Below, in pieces: positions 46,693 to 55,984 of a stretch of DNA of 64,000 nt (its first letter is position 1; every line of letters starts with the position of its first letter). The position numbers and the translations under genes were made by a program. Origin of the DNA: Xenopus tropicalis (Eukaryota > Chordata > Amphibia > Anura > Pipidae); assembly GCF_000004195.4 (NCBI RefSeq), contig NC_030679.2, positions 14,316,712 through 14,380,711 on the forward strand. The letters are read 5' to 3'. Under the pieces are notes generated by a model. That model saw only the letters and a program-made list of their open reading frames with translations, was not told the DNA's origin and did no database searches.

Positions 46693-49649
46693 TTACCCCC
46701 CTCTCTAGGGGGGGCCACTGGACCCCCAGGCTTCTCAGGAAACCTTGAATGGAATTGCTTCCTGAGGCGATCAGCCTTGATGTCATCAACTGAAACCCAG
46801 GAGTTCTCCTCAGGACCGAAGCCCTTCCACCTGGTGAGATATTGTAACCTACCTCTCACCAGGCGGGAGTCGAGGAACTCCTGGATCTCGTACTCAGGCT
46901 GACCTTCAACCAACACTGGGGGAGGAACAGACATACCACGAGTATTAGAAGCAGGTTTTAGGAGAGAAACGTGAAAGGTATTAGTAATCTTGAAATTAGA
47001 AGGTAACTGAAGACGGACAGAAGATGAGTTAATTATTGCAATGATGGGATATGGACCAATGAACCTAGGACCCAGTTTGGGAGAGGGGACCTTCAACTTA
47101 ATATTTTTGGTAGATAACCATACCAAATCCCCCACCTTGTACTGGGGAGCCTCCCTACGGGATTTGTCAGCAGCTTTTTTCTGGGCTAGGGAAGCTGCCG
47201 ACAAAGAATCATGAACTGACGACCATATTTCAGAACATTTTAAGACAGAGGAATTGGCAGAGGGTACCGGGGAATTAGAGCCAGAAAAAGAAAATGCTTT
47301 GGGGTGCAAACCATAAACGACAAAAAAAGGAGACCTCCCTGAGGAGGAATGGGTAGCATTATTGTAAGCAAATTCTGCCCAAGGAAGCAGTTCAGACCAT
47401 GTGGACTGGTTATCGGATACATAGCACCTGAGATACTGCTCAAGGGACTGATTCACCCTTTCGGTTTGACCATTCGTTTGGGGATGATAGGCAGAGGAAA
47501 AAGACAATTCTGTACCAACCAAAGAACAGAAAGCACGCCAAAATTTAGAAACAAACTGAACCCCCCTGTCAGAAATAATATTTTCAGGAAACCCATGAAA
47601 CTTAAAAATGTGTGTGATGAATAAGTCAGCCAGGACTTTAGCAGAAGGGAGTTGTGGTAAAGACATAAAGTGAGCCATCTTACTGAACCTATCGACCACC
47701 ACCCAAATCACTGTCTTACCCTGGGAAGGAGGCAATTCCACAATAAAATCCATAGAAATGTGAGACCATGGTTTCACTGGGATGGGTAAGGGATTTAAGA
47801 GACCCTGGGACAGATGATGAGATGGCTTAGAGCGTTGGCAGACTGCACAGGAATTGACAAAAGTTTTAGCATCCTGCTTAAAGGAAGGCCACCAAACATG
47901 ACGGGACAATAAAGAAACAGTTTTTGCAATACCTGGATGGCCTGCTATTTTAGAATCATGGACCTCTCTTAAAACTTGTTCCCTAAGCTCTTCAGGAACA
48001 AACCATTTACCTGATGGGGTTTCAACAGGGGCAGAAGATTGTAAAGGAGACAATAAGGAAGAGAGATCGGACTCCAAGGTTGCAACAACAATCTCCCTGG
48101 GAATGATGGGGGTACATTCACTAGAGTCGGAGGAAACAGAATTGAAACTCCTAGAGAGTGCATCTGCCTTGGTATTTTTTGAACCAGGCCTAAAAGTTAA
48201 AACAAAATTGAACCTTGAAAAAAATAAAGCCCATCTGGCTTGTCTTGGGTTCAAGCGCTTAGCGGACTCAATGTAAAGTAAATTTTTATGGTCCGTATAG
48301 ACCGTCACCGGATGCTTAGCCCCCTCTAAGAGATGACGCCATTCCTCAAAGGCCAATTTGACCGCCAACAACTCCCTGTTCCCTATATCATAATTTACCT
48401 CCGCGGGTAAAAACTTCTTGGAAAAAAAAGCACAGGGATGCAATTTGTTGGTCATCGGGTGTCTTTGAGAAAGGACTGCCCCAGCTCCTACCTCAGATGC
48501 ATCTACTTCTACAATGAAAGGGAGTGCAGAATCGGGGTATTTAAGGAAAGAGGCAGAACTGAACTCTTTCTTAAGAGTTTCAAAAGCTTGAACAGCCTCA
48601 GGGGACCACATACTGGGATCAGCGCCCTTCTTAGTTAGATTCGTGATGGGGGCTACAATAAGGGAAAAATTCTTAATAAATTGACGATAATAATTGGCAA
48701 ACCCAAGAAACCTTTGTACTGCACGTAAAGAAAGAGGTTGTGCCCAGTCCAGGACCGCTTTCACCTTACCAGGATCCATCTCTAGACCTTTGCTGGTAAT
48801 AATAAACCCCAAAAACTGGACCGAAGAGACCTCAAAGATACATTTTTCAAGTTTCGCATACAGGTTATTCTCCCTTAGCCTTTTTAAGACTTCACAAACA
48901 TGGATACGATGTTCGTTGAGATTAGGCGAGAAAATAAGAATATCGTCAAGGTAGACCACTACAAATACCCCTAGTAAATCACGGAAAATGTCATTGACAA
49001 ATTCCTGAAAAACTGCGGGGGCGTTACAGAGCCCGAAGGGCATTACTAAATATTCGTAGTGGCCGTCTCTGGTGTTAAAAGCAGTTTTCCACTCATCCCC
49101 TTCTCTAATACGAATGAGATTGTATGCCCCTCTCAGATCGAGCTTGGTATAGATTTTAGCCCCCTTGACCTGGTCGAACAACTCTGAAATTAGAGGAAGG
49201 GGGTAGCGGTTTTTAACTGTGACCTTATTTAAACCTCTGTAGTCAATACAAGGGCGAAGACTACCATCCTTCTTACCCACAAAGAAAAAGCCCGCACCTG
49301 CAGGGGAACTAGAGGGCCGAATAAAACCCCTTTCGAGGTTTTCCTGGATATATTCCCTCATAGACCGAGATTCAGGTAGGGAAAGAGGATATGTGCGACC
49401 CCGAGGAAGTGAGGCGCCTGAAACCAGGTCAATGGGACAGTCATACTGTCTGTGCGGAGGTAAGGTCTCGGCAGCCCTTTTGGAAAAAACATCAGCGAAA
49501 GCCGAATAGGCTGCAGGTAAACCCTCTAGTAAGGTGTTCGCAAAAACAGGAGGAATACAAACACCCCTACAACCATCACCCCATTGAGTGACCTCCCCCG
49601 TAACCCAGTTAATCAGGGGATTATGAGCCTGGAGCCAGGGTAACCCCAA
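46590..49649 (-). CDS. Chromovirus pol: reverse transcriptase, RNase H, integrase, chromodomain
   Basis: 1,019 residues in one frame. RT: GRTYPLSLPESRSMREYI (from about 84), KKDGSLRPCIDYRGLN (126-141), MPFGLCNAPAVFQEF (203-217), catalytic YLDD (233-236). RNase H: VDAS (382-385), NRELLA (424-429), TDHKNL (452-457). Integrase: zinc site H564, H571, C601, C604; catalytic D634, D694 and E730 (D-x35-E); GPY/F-like GPRFIGPYP (860-868). Chromodomain about 919-957 with Tyr920, Trp941 and Phe944 in the positions of the methyl-lysine cage (TRWKGFGPEENSW). All catalytic residues are present. The start shown is a TTG created by the frameshift near 49,680 that separates this frame from the protease; the product would normally be part of a larger polyprotein. 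The last 33 residues are encoded by the 3' LTR. Confidence 0.95.
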   Translation of the reverse strand: MGLPWLQAHNPLINWVTGEVTQWGDGCRGVCIPPVFANTLLEGLPAAYSAFADVFSKRAAETLPPHRQYDCPIDLVSGASLPRGRTYPLSLPESRSMREYIQENLERGFIRPSSSPAGAGFFFVGKKDGSLRPCIDYRGLNKVTVKNRYPLPLISELFDQVKGAKIYTKLDLRGAYNLIRIREGDEWKTAFNTRDGHYEYLVMPFGLCNAPAVFQEFVNDIFRDLLGVFVVVYLDDILIFSPNLNEHRIHVCEVLKRLRENNLYAKLEKCIFEVSSVQFLGFIITSKGLEMDPGKVKAVLDWAQPLSLRAVQRFLGFANYYRQFIKNFSLIVAPITNLTKKGADPSMWSPEAVQAFETLKKEFSSASFLKYPDSALPFIVEVDASEVGAGAVLSQRHPMTNKLHPCAFFSKKFLPAEVNYDIGNRELLAVKLAFEEWRHLLEGAKHPVTVYTDHKNLLYIESAKRLNPRQARWALFFSRFNFVLTFRPGSKNTKADALSRSFNSVSSDSSECTPIIPREIVVATLESDLSSLLSPLQSSAPVETPSGKWFVPEELREQVLREVHDSKIAGHPGIAKTVSLLSRHVWWPSFKQDAKTFVNSCAVCQRSKPSHHLSQGLLNPLPIPVKPWSHISMDFIVELPPSQGKTVIWVVVDRFSKMAHFMSLPQLPSAKVLADLFITHIFKFHGFPENIISDRGVQFVSKFWRAFCSLVGTELSFSSAYHPQTNGQTERVNQSLEQYLRCYVSDNQSTWSELLPWAEFAYNNATHSSSGRSPFFVVYGLHPKAFSFSGSNSPVPSANSSVLKCSEIWSSVHDSLSAASLAQKKAADKSRREAPQYKVGDLVWLSTKNIKLKVPSPKLGPRFIGPYPIIAIINSSSVRLQLPSNFKITNTFHVSLLKPASNTRGMSVPPPVLVEGQPEYEIQEFLDSRLVRGRLQYLTRWKGFGPEENSWVSVDDIKADRLRKQFHSRFPEKPGGPVAPPREGGNVTKCALPARRGRPPRRRQRGRPPRRPLHAPASL
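46693..46707 (-). promoter_or_regulatory. Polypurine tract of the chromovirus
   Basis: On the minus strand AGAGAGGGGGG followed by TAA directly precedes the TG of the 3' LTR, the expected plus-strand primer site for reverse transcription. Confidence 0.8.
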
Positions 49650-49969
49650 AATGAGAGGAGAAGAGGCACCTTCGATGAGGAAAAAGGCTCCTCACTATGA
49701 ACATCATTCGTACTTAATGATAAGAAAATGGTTTTCTTATTTACCACCCCTGAGCCTAGGGGTCTTCTGTCCACCGCTAAAATTCTCATGGGAACATCTA
49801 GAGGAACCACCGGAATGCCGTGTCTGGCTGCAAATGTGGCATCTAAAAAGTTACCCTCGGCCCCAGAGTCCACAAAAGCGGACAAGTTAATAGAGCCCGA
49901 AGGCCAGGTCAATTTGACTGGTAGCTGAACCTTGGAGGCAAATTGGGGAGAGGAAACGCCTGCACCCAA
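49613..49969 (-). pseudogene. Chromovirus aspartic protease segment, frameshifted from RT
   Basis: It contains the retropepsin-like active site FVDSGAEGNFLD and the following hydrophobic strand typical of Ty3/gypsy proteases (HGIPVVPLDVP, then ILAVDRRPLGSGVV). The frame leaves homology near 49,680, where a T-run (minus strand) is one base short relative to what the downstream pol frame needs. It then ends at 49,613. The gag stop at 49,990 and this frame are offset, as expected for -1 frameshift expression in sushi-type elements. The reported first codon is TTG, so no independent start is implied. Confidence 0.85.
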
Positions 49970-49989
49970 ATGAAGCTCCCCTTCTTCAT

Positions 49990-50985
49990 TTAGGCTGGGG
50001 CGTTTCCCGGCCTCTTAGTGCATTGCTTCAGAAAATGACCCTTGTCCCCGCAATATATACATAACCCAAGGGTCCGCCTGCGTGTCTTTTCCTCAGGAGA
50101 GAGATGGAATAGGCCTAGTTGCATAGGCTCCTCCTGAGGTGGAGACACAGGGGAAACCAAAGACTTGACATTGGGCACCAAGTCAGGTCCCATATAAGAA
50201 ACCCCAGAAAAATTAGCATGACCCCTCTCACTCCTTCTCTCCCTCTGTCTCCTATCGATCTGGATGACTAGGGACATGAGATCATCTAGACTGGACGACA
50301 AGGGGTAATTCACCAGACTATCTTTAATAGAGTCAGATAACCCGACACGGAACTGACTGCGCAGGGCCGCATCGTTCCACTCAGTCTCTCCTGCCCACCG
50401 GCGGAACTCTGTGCAGTATACCTCTACCTCCCGCCTCCCTTGGCGCAGTTTACGAATCGCTGAATCGGCTGATGATGCACGATCTGGGTCATCGTAAAGA
50501 ACTGCCATAGTATCAAAGAATACATCAAGGGAAAAACGGGCAGGATCAGAGGGAAGCAGTCTAAGGGCCCAAACTTGGGGATCCCCCACTAGAAGGGTCA
50601 TAACAAATTTTACTTTTTCCACACCAGAAGGGAAAGAATGAGGGAAAAAGCTAAGATATAGTTTACATGCCTCTTTGAAGACGAAAAATTTGGACCTGTC
50701 CCCAGAGAATTTCTCAGGAAATGCAATTTTGGGCTCCTGGGGCCTATAGGTGTTACCTCCCATAGCAGATGCCCCCACAGAAGGGGAAAAACTAGGAACA
50801 GGTTGCTGCTGCGGAGAGTGCGTAGTCTCCAGCTGGCGGGTTAGGTTGTGAAAACCCTGCAGGAGATAATTCTATTTTTGCTCCTGATCCTCCAAACGCT
50901 GTAGCAGGGCAGTAAGAAGCGCTTCAGTAGTAGCAGATGGAGTGGGAGGAGCAGCAGCGGACTCAACGTGATCTTGGTCCTCCAT
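49990..50985 (-). pseudogene. Chromovirus gag, with one premature TAG
   Basis: The ATG at 50,985-50,983 (CCATGG context) lies 13 bases inside the LTR/PBS border and opens a frame that is interrupted by TAG at codon 38 (50,874-50,872), then continues in the same frame to a TAA at 49,990. Features: a Gln/Glu-rich helical N-terminus, a capsid-like helical core (FSGDRSKFFVFKEACKLYL, VEVYCTEFRRWAGETEWND) and a CCHC zinc knuckle CIYCGDKGHFLKQC (50,020-50,061). The fold and order match Gag of sushi-like Ty3/gypsy elements, the source lineage of mammalian PEG10/RTL genes (established for the family). Without readthrough, only a 37-residue peptide or an internally initiated product could form. Confidence 0.9.
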
Positions 50986-50997
50986 GGCCCGTGATAA
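50986..50997 (-). promoter_or_regulatory. Self-priming primer-binding site
   Basis: Immediately inside the 5' LTR the minus strand reads TTATCACGGGCC, not a TGG-started tRNA complement. Ten of its bases (TATCACGGGC) are the exact complement of GCCCGTGATA in the LTR (plus 51,463-51,472), at the predicted RNA 5' end. This is the Tf1/sushi self-priming arrangement. Confidence 0.75.
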
Positions 50998-51691
50998 TGT
51001 CACGGTCGGCACCCAATACCAGAGCTAGTGCCAAGCACCCTGGTCTCAGCTCGTGCTTCACCAGTAGCGTGACCGCCTTTGGCTTCGGGAGGAGCCCTCA
51101 GCTACTCGGATGCCACCTGGACTTATACGAGAGGTGCAAAGCAGGAGTTCTGGCTAGCAATGGGGCACGACAGTAGAAAGTCAGTTAGGCCAAAGATCAC
51201 GGTACGAATAGGGTTAAACAAGGTCGTCGTCAGGCAGGCTAGGTCGGGGCGGGCAGCAATCAAGGGTAGTCAGACAGGCGAGGGTCAAAACCGGGTAATC
51301 AATACAGCAGGATGAGATGAAATCGTAGTCAAAGTACAAGCCGGGGTCAGATATGGATAATCAGAATAGTCAGGAGCAAGCCGGGTCAAAACACAGGAAG
51401 GCAACAAGGGAGGATACAGAAACGAAGTGTACAAGGCTCAGAAAAGCACCAGGATCAAATCCTATCACGGGCAACAAAATGTAAACAACCGTCCCTTTAA
51501 ATACCTTTGAATTTCGCGCCATTGCGCGCTGACGTCATCACGCCAGCGCGCATGCGCCTTTAAATGCGGAAGCGCGCGCGCGCGCCCACTATAAGGAAGC
51601 CGGCGCATGAAGAGGACGGCGCGGCGGGCGTCCCTGCTGACGGCGGCGCGGCGGGCGTCCCCGCCGTGCCGGTAAGGCACATTTTGTTACA
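50998..51691 (-). repeat. 5' LTR of the chromovirus
   Basis: 694 bp. In minus orientation it carries a CRE-like palindrome TGACGTCA (51,530-51,537), a TATTTAAA box (51,496-51,503), and about 30 bases after that box the predicted transcript start at TGCCCGTGATA (ending 51,463), whose beginning pairs with the primer-binding site. Confidence 0.93.
51496..51537 (-). promoter_or_regulatory. LTR core promoter: CRE-like site and TATA-like box
   Basis: Minus-strand TGACGTCA (CREB/ATF palindrome) lies about 27 bases upstream of TATTTAAA. The distance from the box to TGCCCG (about 30 bases) is right for an RNA polymerase II start. The spacing supports the self-priming model independently. Confidence 0.6.
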
Positions 51692-53213
51692 GTTACTCCT
51701 TCCTCTTCTTCTTTATTTTATGTTATACCTATTTCTTTCCATGTCTTGCCTACCCTACGATTCTGGGGTGCATCATGTCACGCATTCAGGAATATAGTAC
51801 TCTTCCCTATATTGCCATCATTGACATACGGAAGATAGCCTAACACCCCCTATACGGTGGGTTTATGGCCACTCCCGTTTGTCTAAACTACACCCCCTTT
51901 TAATGACATCTGTAGACCCGCTTTTCAACGACTAAAAAGTATTTGGCTAACAAAAAGAGGCTTGCACCTCAGTGACCCCTGCATGTGCTACAACGGCCTG
52001 CGATGAGGAGGGTGGGTGTGCTCTAAATGGGTCACCTAGATTGGTTCTCTAAGGATTGGCTACGTTAGCTGCAATAGCCCCTCATACGGGTTTCCTGAAT
52101 TGATTCTCTAAGTTGAATCTGTGTGAGCTACAATAGCCTCTTATACGGGGGCTTTTTGTGCTCACATTCTGCCTCCGATACTTAATAGTATCCCAGATTG
52201 GTTCTCTAAGTAATGGCTACGTTAGCTGCAATAGCCCCTCATACGGGTTTCCTGAATTGATTCTCTAAGTTGAATCTGTGTGAGCTACAATAGCCTCTTA
52301 TACGGGGGCTTTTTGTGCTCACCATCTGCCTCCGATACTAAATAAATCAACACTATTACTACACTCTTTAATAAAAGCGCTATCAGTGTGACTTTACCCC
52401 TATACGGCGTGACTTCTTTCTGCTTCACTCTTTTTCTTTTGCTCGCTTGTTATATTCTACTTTAACTTATTCACTTAAAGGGTATACTGACGTTTACTTA
52501 AACCTGATGCCGCTCTGTTGGATTCCCTCATGTAAGGCATATTGTTTGCACATCCTGCCTGTTATTTCGTGTCTAACACAGCTTTTATGTCTCTCTTTCT
52601 TTACATGTGGTCTTCTGGATGTTATATGTTTTATGTTTCATGTTGGACATCTCTGGTCCCTGTTACTATGGAAGCAACTACCTAGCAACACCGATATGAT
52701 TGGTTACATCATATGGTGCTAAGATCTTACTATAGTATTTTACACAATAGTTTTCACACCTGACATCTGGATATAGATACCACATCAAAGGATACCTTGA
52801 TATATGTCCGATATGAGACACAAGTTTATCCTTGAGTTGATTAGCCTTACTATATTTGTGAAGCTTTATTATTATTTCGTTATTTACGATATCAGCATAG
52901 ATACGCAGAACAATGAATTCCGCTAAATAACCCATGGATTTCGTGTGATATGCGCCAGTCTATATATACCAATATTCATTTTGTGTATTAGTTTGGGTTT
53001 GAATGTTTTATACACTTTTGTCCGTCTGATTACACGTCACTATCACGTCACTGCCTTGTTTCCCGCCACTGACTGTATTTAGGTGTGCTGTATACACTAA
53101 TTATCACTTTGAGAAAGGCTGGAAGTCCGGCCGAAACGTCAGTCTCCGTTTTGATTCGTGAATAAACGACTTTTCTTCATAAGTCCTGTGTGAAGCGGCT
53201 CCTTTGATCAAAT
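51692..53213 (+). mobile_element. Penelope-like inverted copy, distal 3' region
   Basis: Continuation of the copy interrupted at 46,000. It mirrors the left arm (40,465-40,740 and 52,447-52,722 are near-identical inverted), contains direct repeats of the 157-bp type (CAATAGCCTCTTATACGGGG at two places) and the hammerhead-like hairpin at 53,108-53,140. It ends at TTTGATCAAATATA, merging into a TA run. No coding potential of its own. Confidence 0.88.
53108..53140 (+). ncRNA. Hammerhead-like hairpin in the Penelope 3' region (right arm)
   Basis: Stem GGCTGG (53,117-53,122) and CCGGCC (53,127-53,132) with loop AAGT, then GAAAC (53,133-53,137) and GTC (53,138-53,140). It has the same sequence as the left-arm copy, so the unit is a conserved part of the element end. 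The 5' half of the core is not canonical. Confidence 0.4.
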
Positions 53214-53240
53214 ATATATATATATATATATATAATATAT
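53213..53240. repeat. (TA)n microsatellite at the Penelope border
   Basis: About 14 AT/TA units join the end of the Penelope copy to the resumed host transposon. The opposite border (39,811-39,900) also has TA runs, consistent with insertion into or beside a TA repeat. Confidence 0.7.
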
Positions 53241-53274
53241 TACACAAAATAACATCTTGCAATACTATCTCACA

Positions 53275-53779
53275 GAACTTCAGCTGGCGCCTCCTTCCCA
53301 GGCCCAACCCCAGGCCCTCCAGGCTCCTGTGGCTCAGCAGGCTCCACTGGCCCCCGAGGCCCGACCTCCGGCCCCGAGGCCCGACCACCGGCCCCGAGGC
53401 CCGACCACCGGCCCCCGAGGCCCAAGCACTGGCCCCTGAGGCTCAAAAACTGGCCACGAAGCCCGAAAACTGGCCCACGAGGCCCAAGAACTGGCCCCCG
53501 AGGCCCCAGGACCATCGGCCCAAGAGGCTGAAGAGGCCCCCGACACCCTCCCTTGATTCCTCCCCCAGTTTCCCCCCAGTTTCCCCCCAGGCCCTTGAGT
53601 TCTCCCCCCAGACCCCGGACTCCCCCCAGGCCAAGCGCTGGGCGTCAGGTTCTCCTGCGCACGAGGGACCATCAGTGCAGGAGGACCTGGCCAACATGAA
53701 GGCCGAGCTGGCCCAGCTCCAGGGGGAGGTGGATCAACTAAAGAGGGACATGAGAGAACTCAAGGGCAGCAAGCCCTAA
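53275..53779 (+). CDS. Candidate last exon of the transposon-carried gene: Pro-rich with coiled-coil end
   Basis: After an acceptor-like CTATCTCACAG (to about 53,276) the sequence encodes Pro/Ala-rich repeats (units of about 24 bp, GAGGCCCGACCACCGGCCCC and variants), then SPSFPPVSPQALEFSPQTPD and a charged C-terminal helix MKAELAQLQGEVDQLKRDMR ending ELKGSKP and TAA at 53,777-53,779. The heptad Leu spacing in the last 30 residues indicates a short coiled coil. Reading frame in the repeat part is uncertain because runs of 4 or 5 C shift it. It belongs to the same interrupted transposon as 35,968-36,105. The protein family is not recognised. Confidence 0.4.
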
Positions 53780-54515
53780 GTTTTATTTTCACCCCCTTTT
53801 TTATTTTATTATATTAGGTAAAAGTTTTTAGTTTTATACTTTTGAACTGAGTAATGTCTCATTATTTATCCTTCCTTGATATGGTATTCTATACTTTCAT
53901 GTAGTTTCCCCTACACTCTTACATTTATCAGTAACACATCAATGCTATATGGGTTAAATGTTTGCAAATATTCTGCCAACAATTTAGTCTTTAGCCCATT
54001 TTGCTGAATAGTAAAACTTGCGTTAATTAGTACGTAGCGTATTTTCTGGCGAGTGTGATAACTGCCAATCCAATGTTTTGTTGCCAGAATAATTGCAATA
54101 TTATATTTGTCCCCGTTTAATAAAGTGCCCATAACATATTGCCATTTATTCTGTGTCTAAAATCTCTAACTTAATTTAAGCCACTTTAGCAAACGGACCC
54201 CTAAGTATTTGGCTAAATATTCTTAAATGCCCCCCCCCCCATTTTATTATCTCTAGCACTTCTTTTTTTTTCTTACTTATATTTTTATTGTTTTTTGGGG
54301 GTTTTTTTGCAAATAAACATTTCTACAGCACCTCTCTAGCACTCTGTGCTCTCCCAGGGCACAATGTCGCCAGTTTTATGCTACCGATTGTCGTGTGCGT
54401 AATGTCGCGACAATTAGCTCATGCGATAAATAATGTGCATATCGCATGAAATACCACCCGTAAAATAGCGCAAGTAGGCTTATAGTGAATCATGCGAAAA
54501 TTAAGACGCGAAAAA
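53780..54515 (+). mobile_element. Right subterminal part of the interrupted DNA transposon
   Basis: AT-rich 3' flank of the exon, then from about 54,380 GCG-rich words (GTCGCGACAATTAGC, TATAGTGAATCATGCG) that mirror the left subterminal zone at 35,300-35,490. The expected terminal GGGCCCGATTCACTAAAG end is not found here; instead the minisatellite begins at about 54,516. A related end occurs at 57,115-57,152. Confidence 0.5.
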
Positions 54516-54982
54516 ACTGTCACTGTGTCTGTCTGTCCCTTTCTGTTCCCTGCACTGCTGGTTCTGACTCCTGATACAACTCCCCAATATCCATTCATTC
54601 CTCATTCTCACTGGGTTTATAGTTATGTGTAACTCACTGTGTCTGTCTGTCCCTTTCTGTTCCCTGCACTGCTGGTTCTGACTCCTGATACAACTCCCCA
54701 AAAACCATTCATTCCTCATTCTCACTGGGTTTATAGTTACGTGTAACTGTCACTGTGTCTGTCTGTCCCTTTCCCTTCTCTGCACTGCTGGTTCTGACTC
54801 CTGATACAACTCCGGAATATCCATTCATTCCTCATTCTCACTGGGTTTATAGTTATGTGTAACTCTCACTGTGTCTATCTGTCCCTTTCCCTTCTCTGCA
54901 CTGCTGGTTCTGACTCCTGTTACAACTCCCCAATATCCATTCATTCCTCATTCTCACTGGGTTTATAGTTATGTGTAACTCT

Positions 54983-55246
54983 CAGGGGCGGACCAAGCCT
55001 ACCGGCGCCCTAGGCAACTCAGTCGGCCACCTCGCCCCTGCACCTTCCTCATTCGCCCCTCCCCCTTTGGTGAGCATGCGCAGTTGAACTCACGGGGGGG
55101 TGCGTTGCCCCCACCGCGTAAGGACAAGCGGCGGGGCAATGACTAAAGAGAGCGGACTAGGGGTAGGCAGGAGAGGCTGCCTGGCGCCCCCCAATCGTTG
55201 CGCCCTAGGCAGCTGCCTCTTCTGCCTACCCATAGTTTCGGCCCTG
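54983..55246. mobile_element. hAT-type MITE, 264 bp, inside the minisatellite
   Basis: Starts CAGGGGCGGACCAAGCCTAC and ends TTTCGGCCCTG, with a perfect 8-bp duplication GTAACTCT (54,975-54,982 and 55,247-55,254). Internal GCGCCCTAGGCAACT/GCCCTAGGCAGCTGCC arms. Non-coding. Confidence 0.88.
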
Positions 55247-55374
55247 GTAACTCTCACTGTGTCTGTCTGTCTGTCCCTTTCCCTTCTCTGCACTGCTGGT
55301 TCTGACTCCTGATACAACTTCCCAATATCCATTCATTCATCATTCTCACTGGGTTTATAGTTATGTGTAACTCT

Positions 55375-55440
55375 CAGGGGCGGACCAAGCCTACCGGGCG
55401 CCCTAGGCAACTCAGTCGGCCACCTCGCCCCTGCAGCTTC
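55375..55440. mobile_element. Truncated second copy of the same hAT MITE in the next repeat unit
   Basis: Follows GTAACTCT exactly as the first copy does, at the same phase of the 116-bp unit, and matches it for about 65 bp before the array resumes. The shared position implies copying together with the array unit rather than an independent insertion. Confidence 0.8.
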
Positions 55441-55984
55441 CTCCCCAATATCCATTCAATCATCATTCTCATTAGGTTTATAGTTATGTATAATTGTCAT
55501 TATGTCTGTCTGTCTGTCAGTTTCTGTTCTCTGCACTGCTGGTTCTGACTCCTGATAAAACTTCCCAATACCCATTCATTCCTCATTCTCACTGGGTTTA
55601 TAGTTATGTGTAACTGTCACTGTGTTTGTCTGTCCCTTTCAATTTTCTGCACTGCTGGTTCTGACTCCTGATACAACTCCCCAATATCCATTCATTCCTC
55701 CTTCTCACTGGGTTTATAGTTATGTGTAACTGTCACTGTCTCCGTTGAGGAAAAAAGCACATCCACGAGGGGCAGTGTGACTGGTACTGCAATCAAGCTG
55801 AAAAGAACAGGGTCAAAATGCCCCATCCGCTTCCCATGGTGAATGGTCACCATAATTTTTTTGGGGTGATAGGTGCCCTAATCACAAACACACACTGGGT
55901 GTCCATTAACCCCCTGCACTGCCTTCCATATAAGCAAAGTATAGGCGGCTTATGGTGCAGGGACAGGAACCACAGCAGTTCCAT

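Larger units (their letters stand above)
46001..51691 (-). mobile_element. Ty3/gypsy chromovirus (Tf1/sushi-like), complete with two LTRs
   Basis: LTRs at 46,001-46,692 (3' LTR) and 50,998-51,691 (5' LTR) both have TG...CA ends. Between them on the minus strand lie a self-priming primer-binding site, gag, protease, RT, RNase H, integrase with GPY/F module, chromodomain and polypurine tract. The target duplication is GTTAA/GTTAC (five bases, one mismatch) inside the right arm of the Penelope pair. The LTRs differ by three substitutions and one 2-bp indel in a CG run, so insertion is recent. Two coding lesions are visible: a TAG in gag and a frameshift between protease and RT. Confidence 0.96.
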
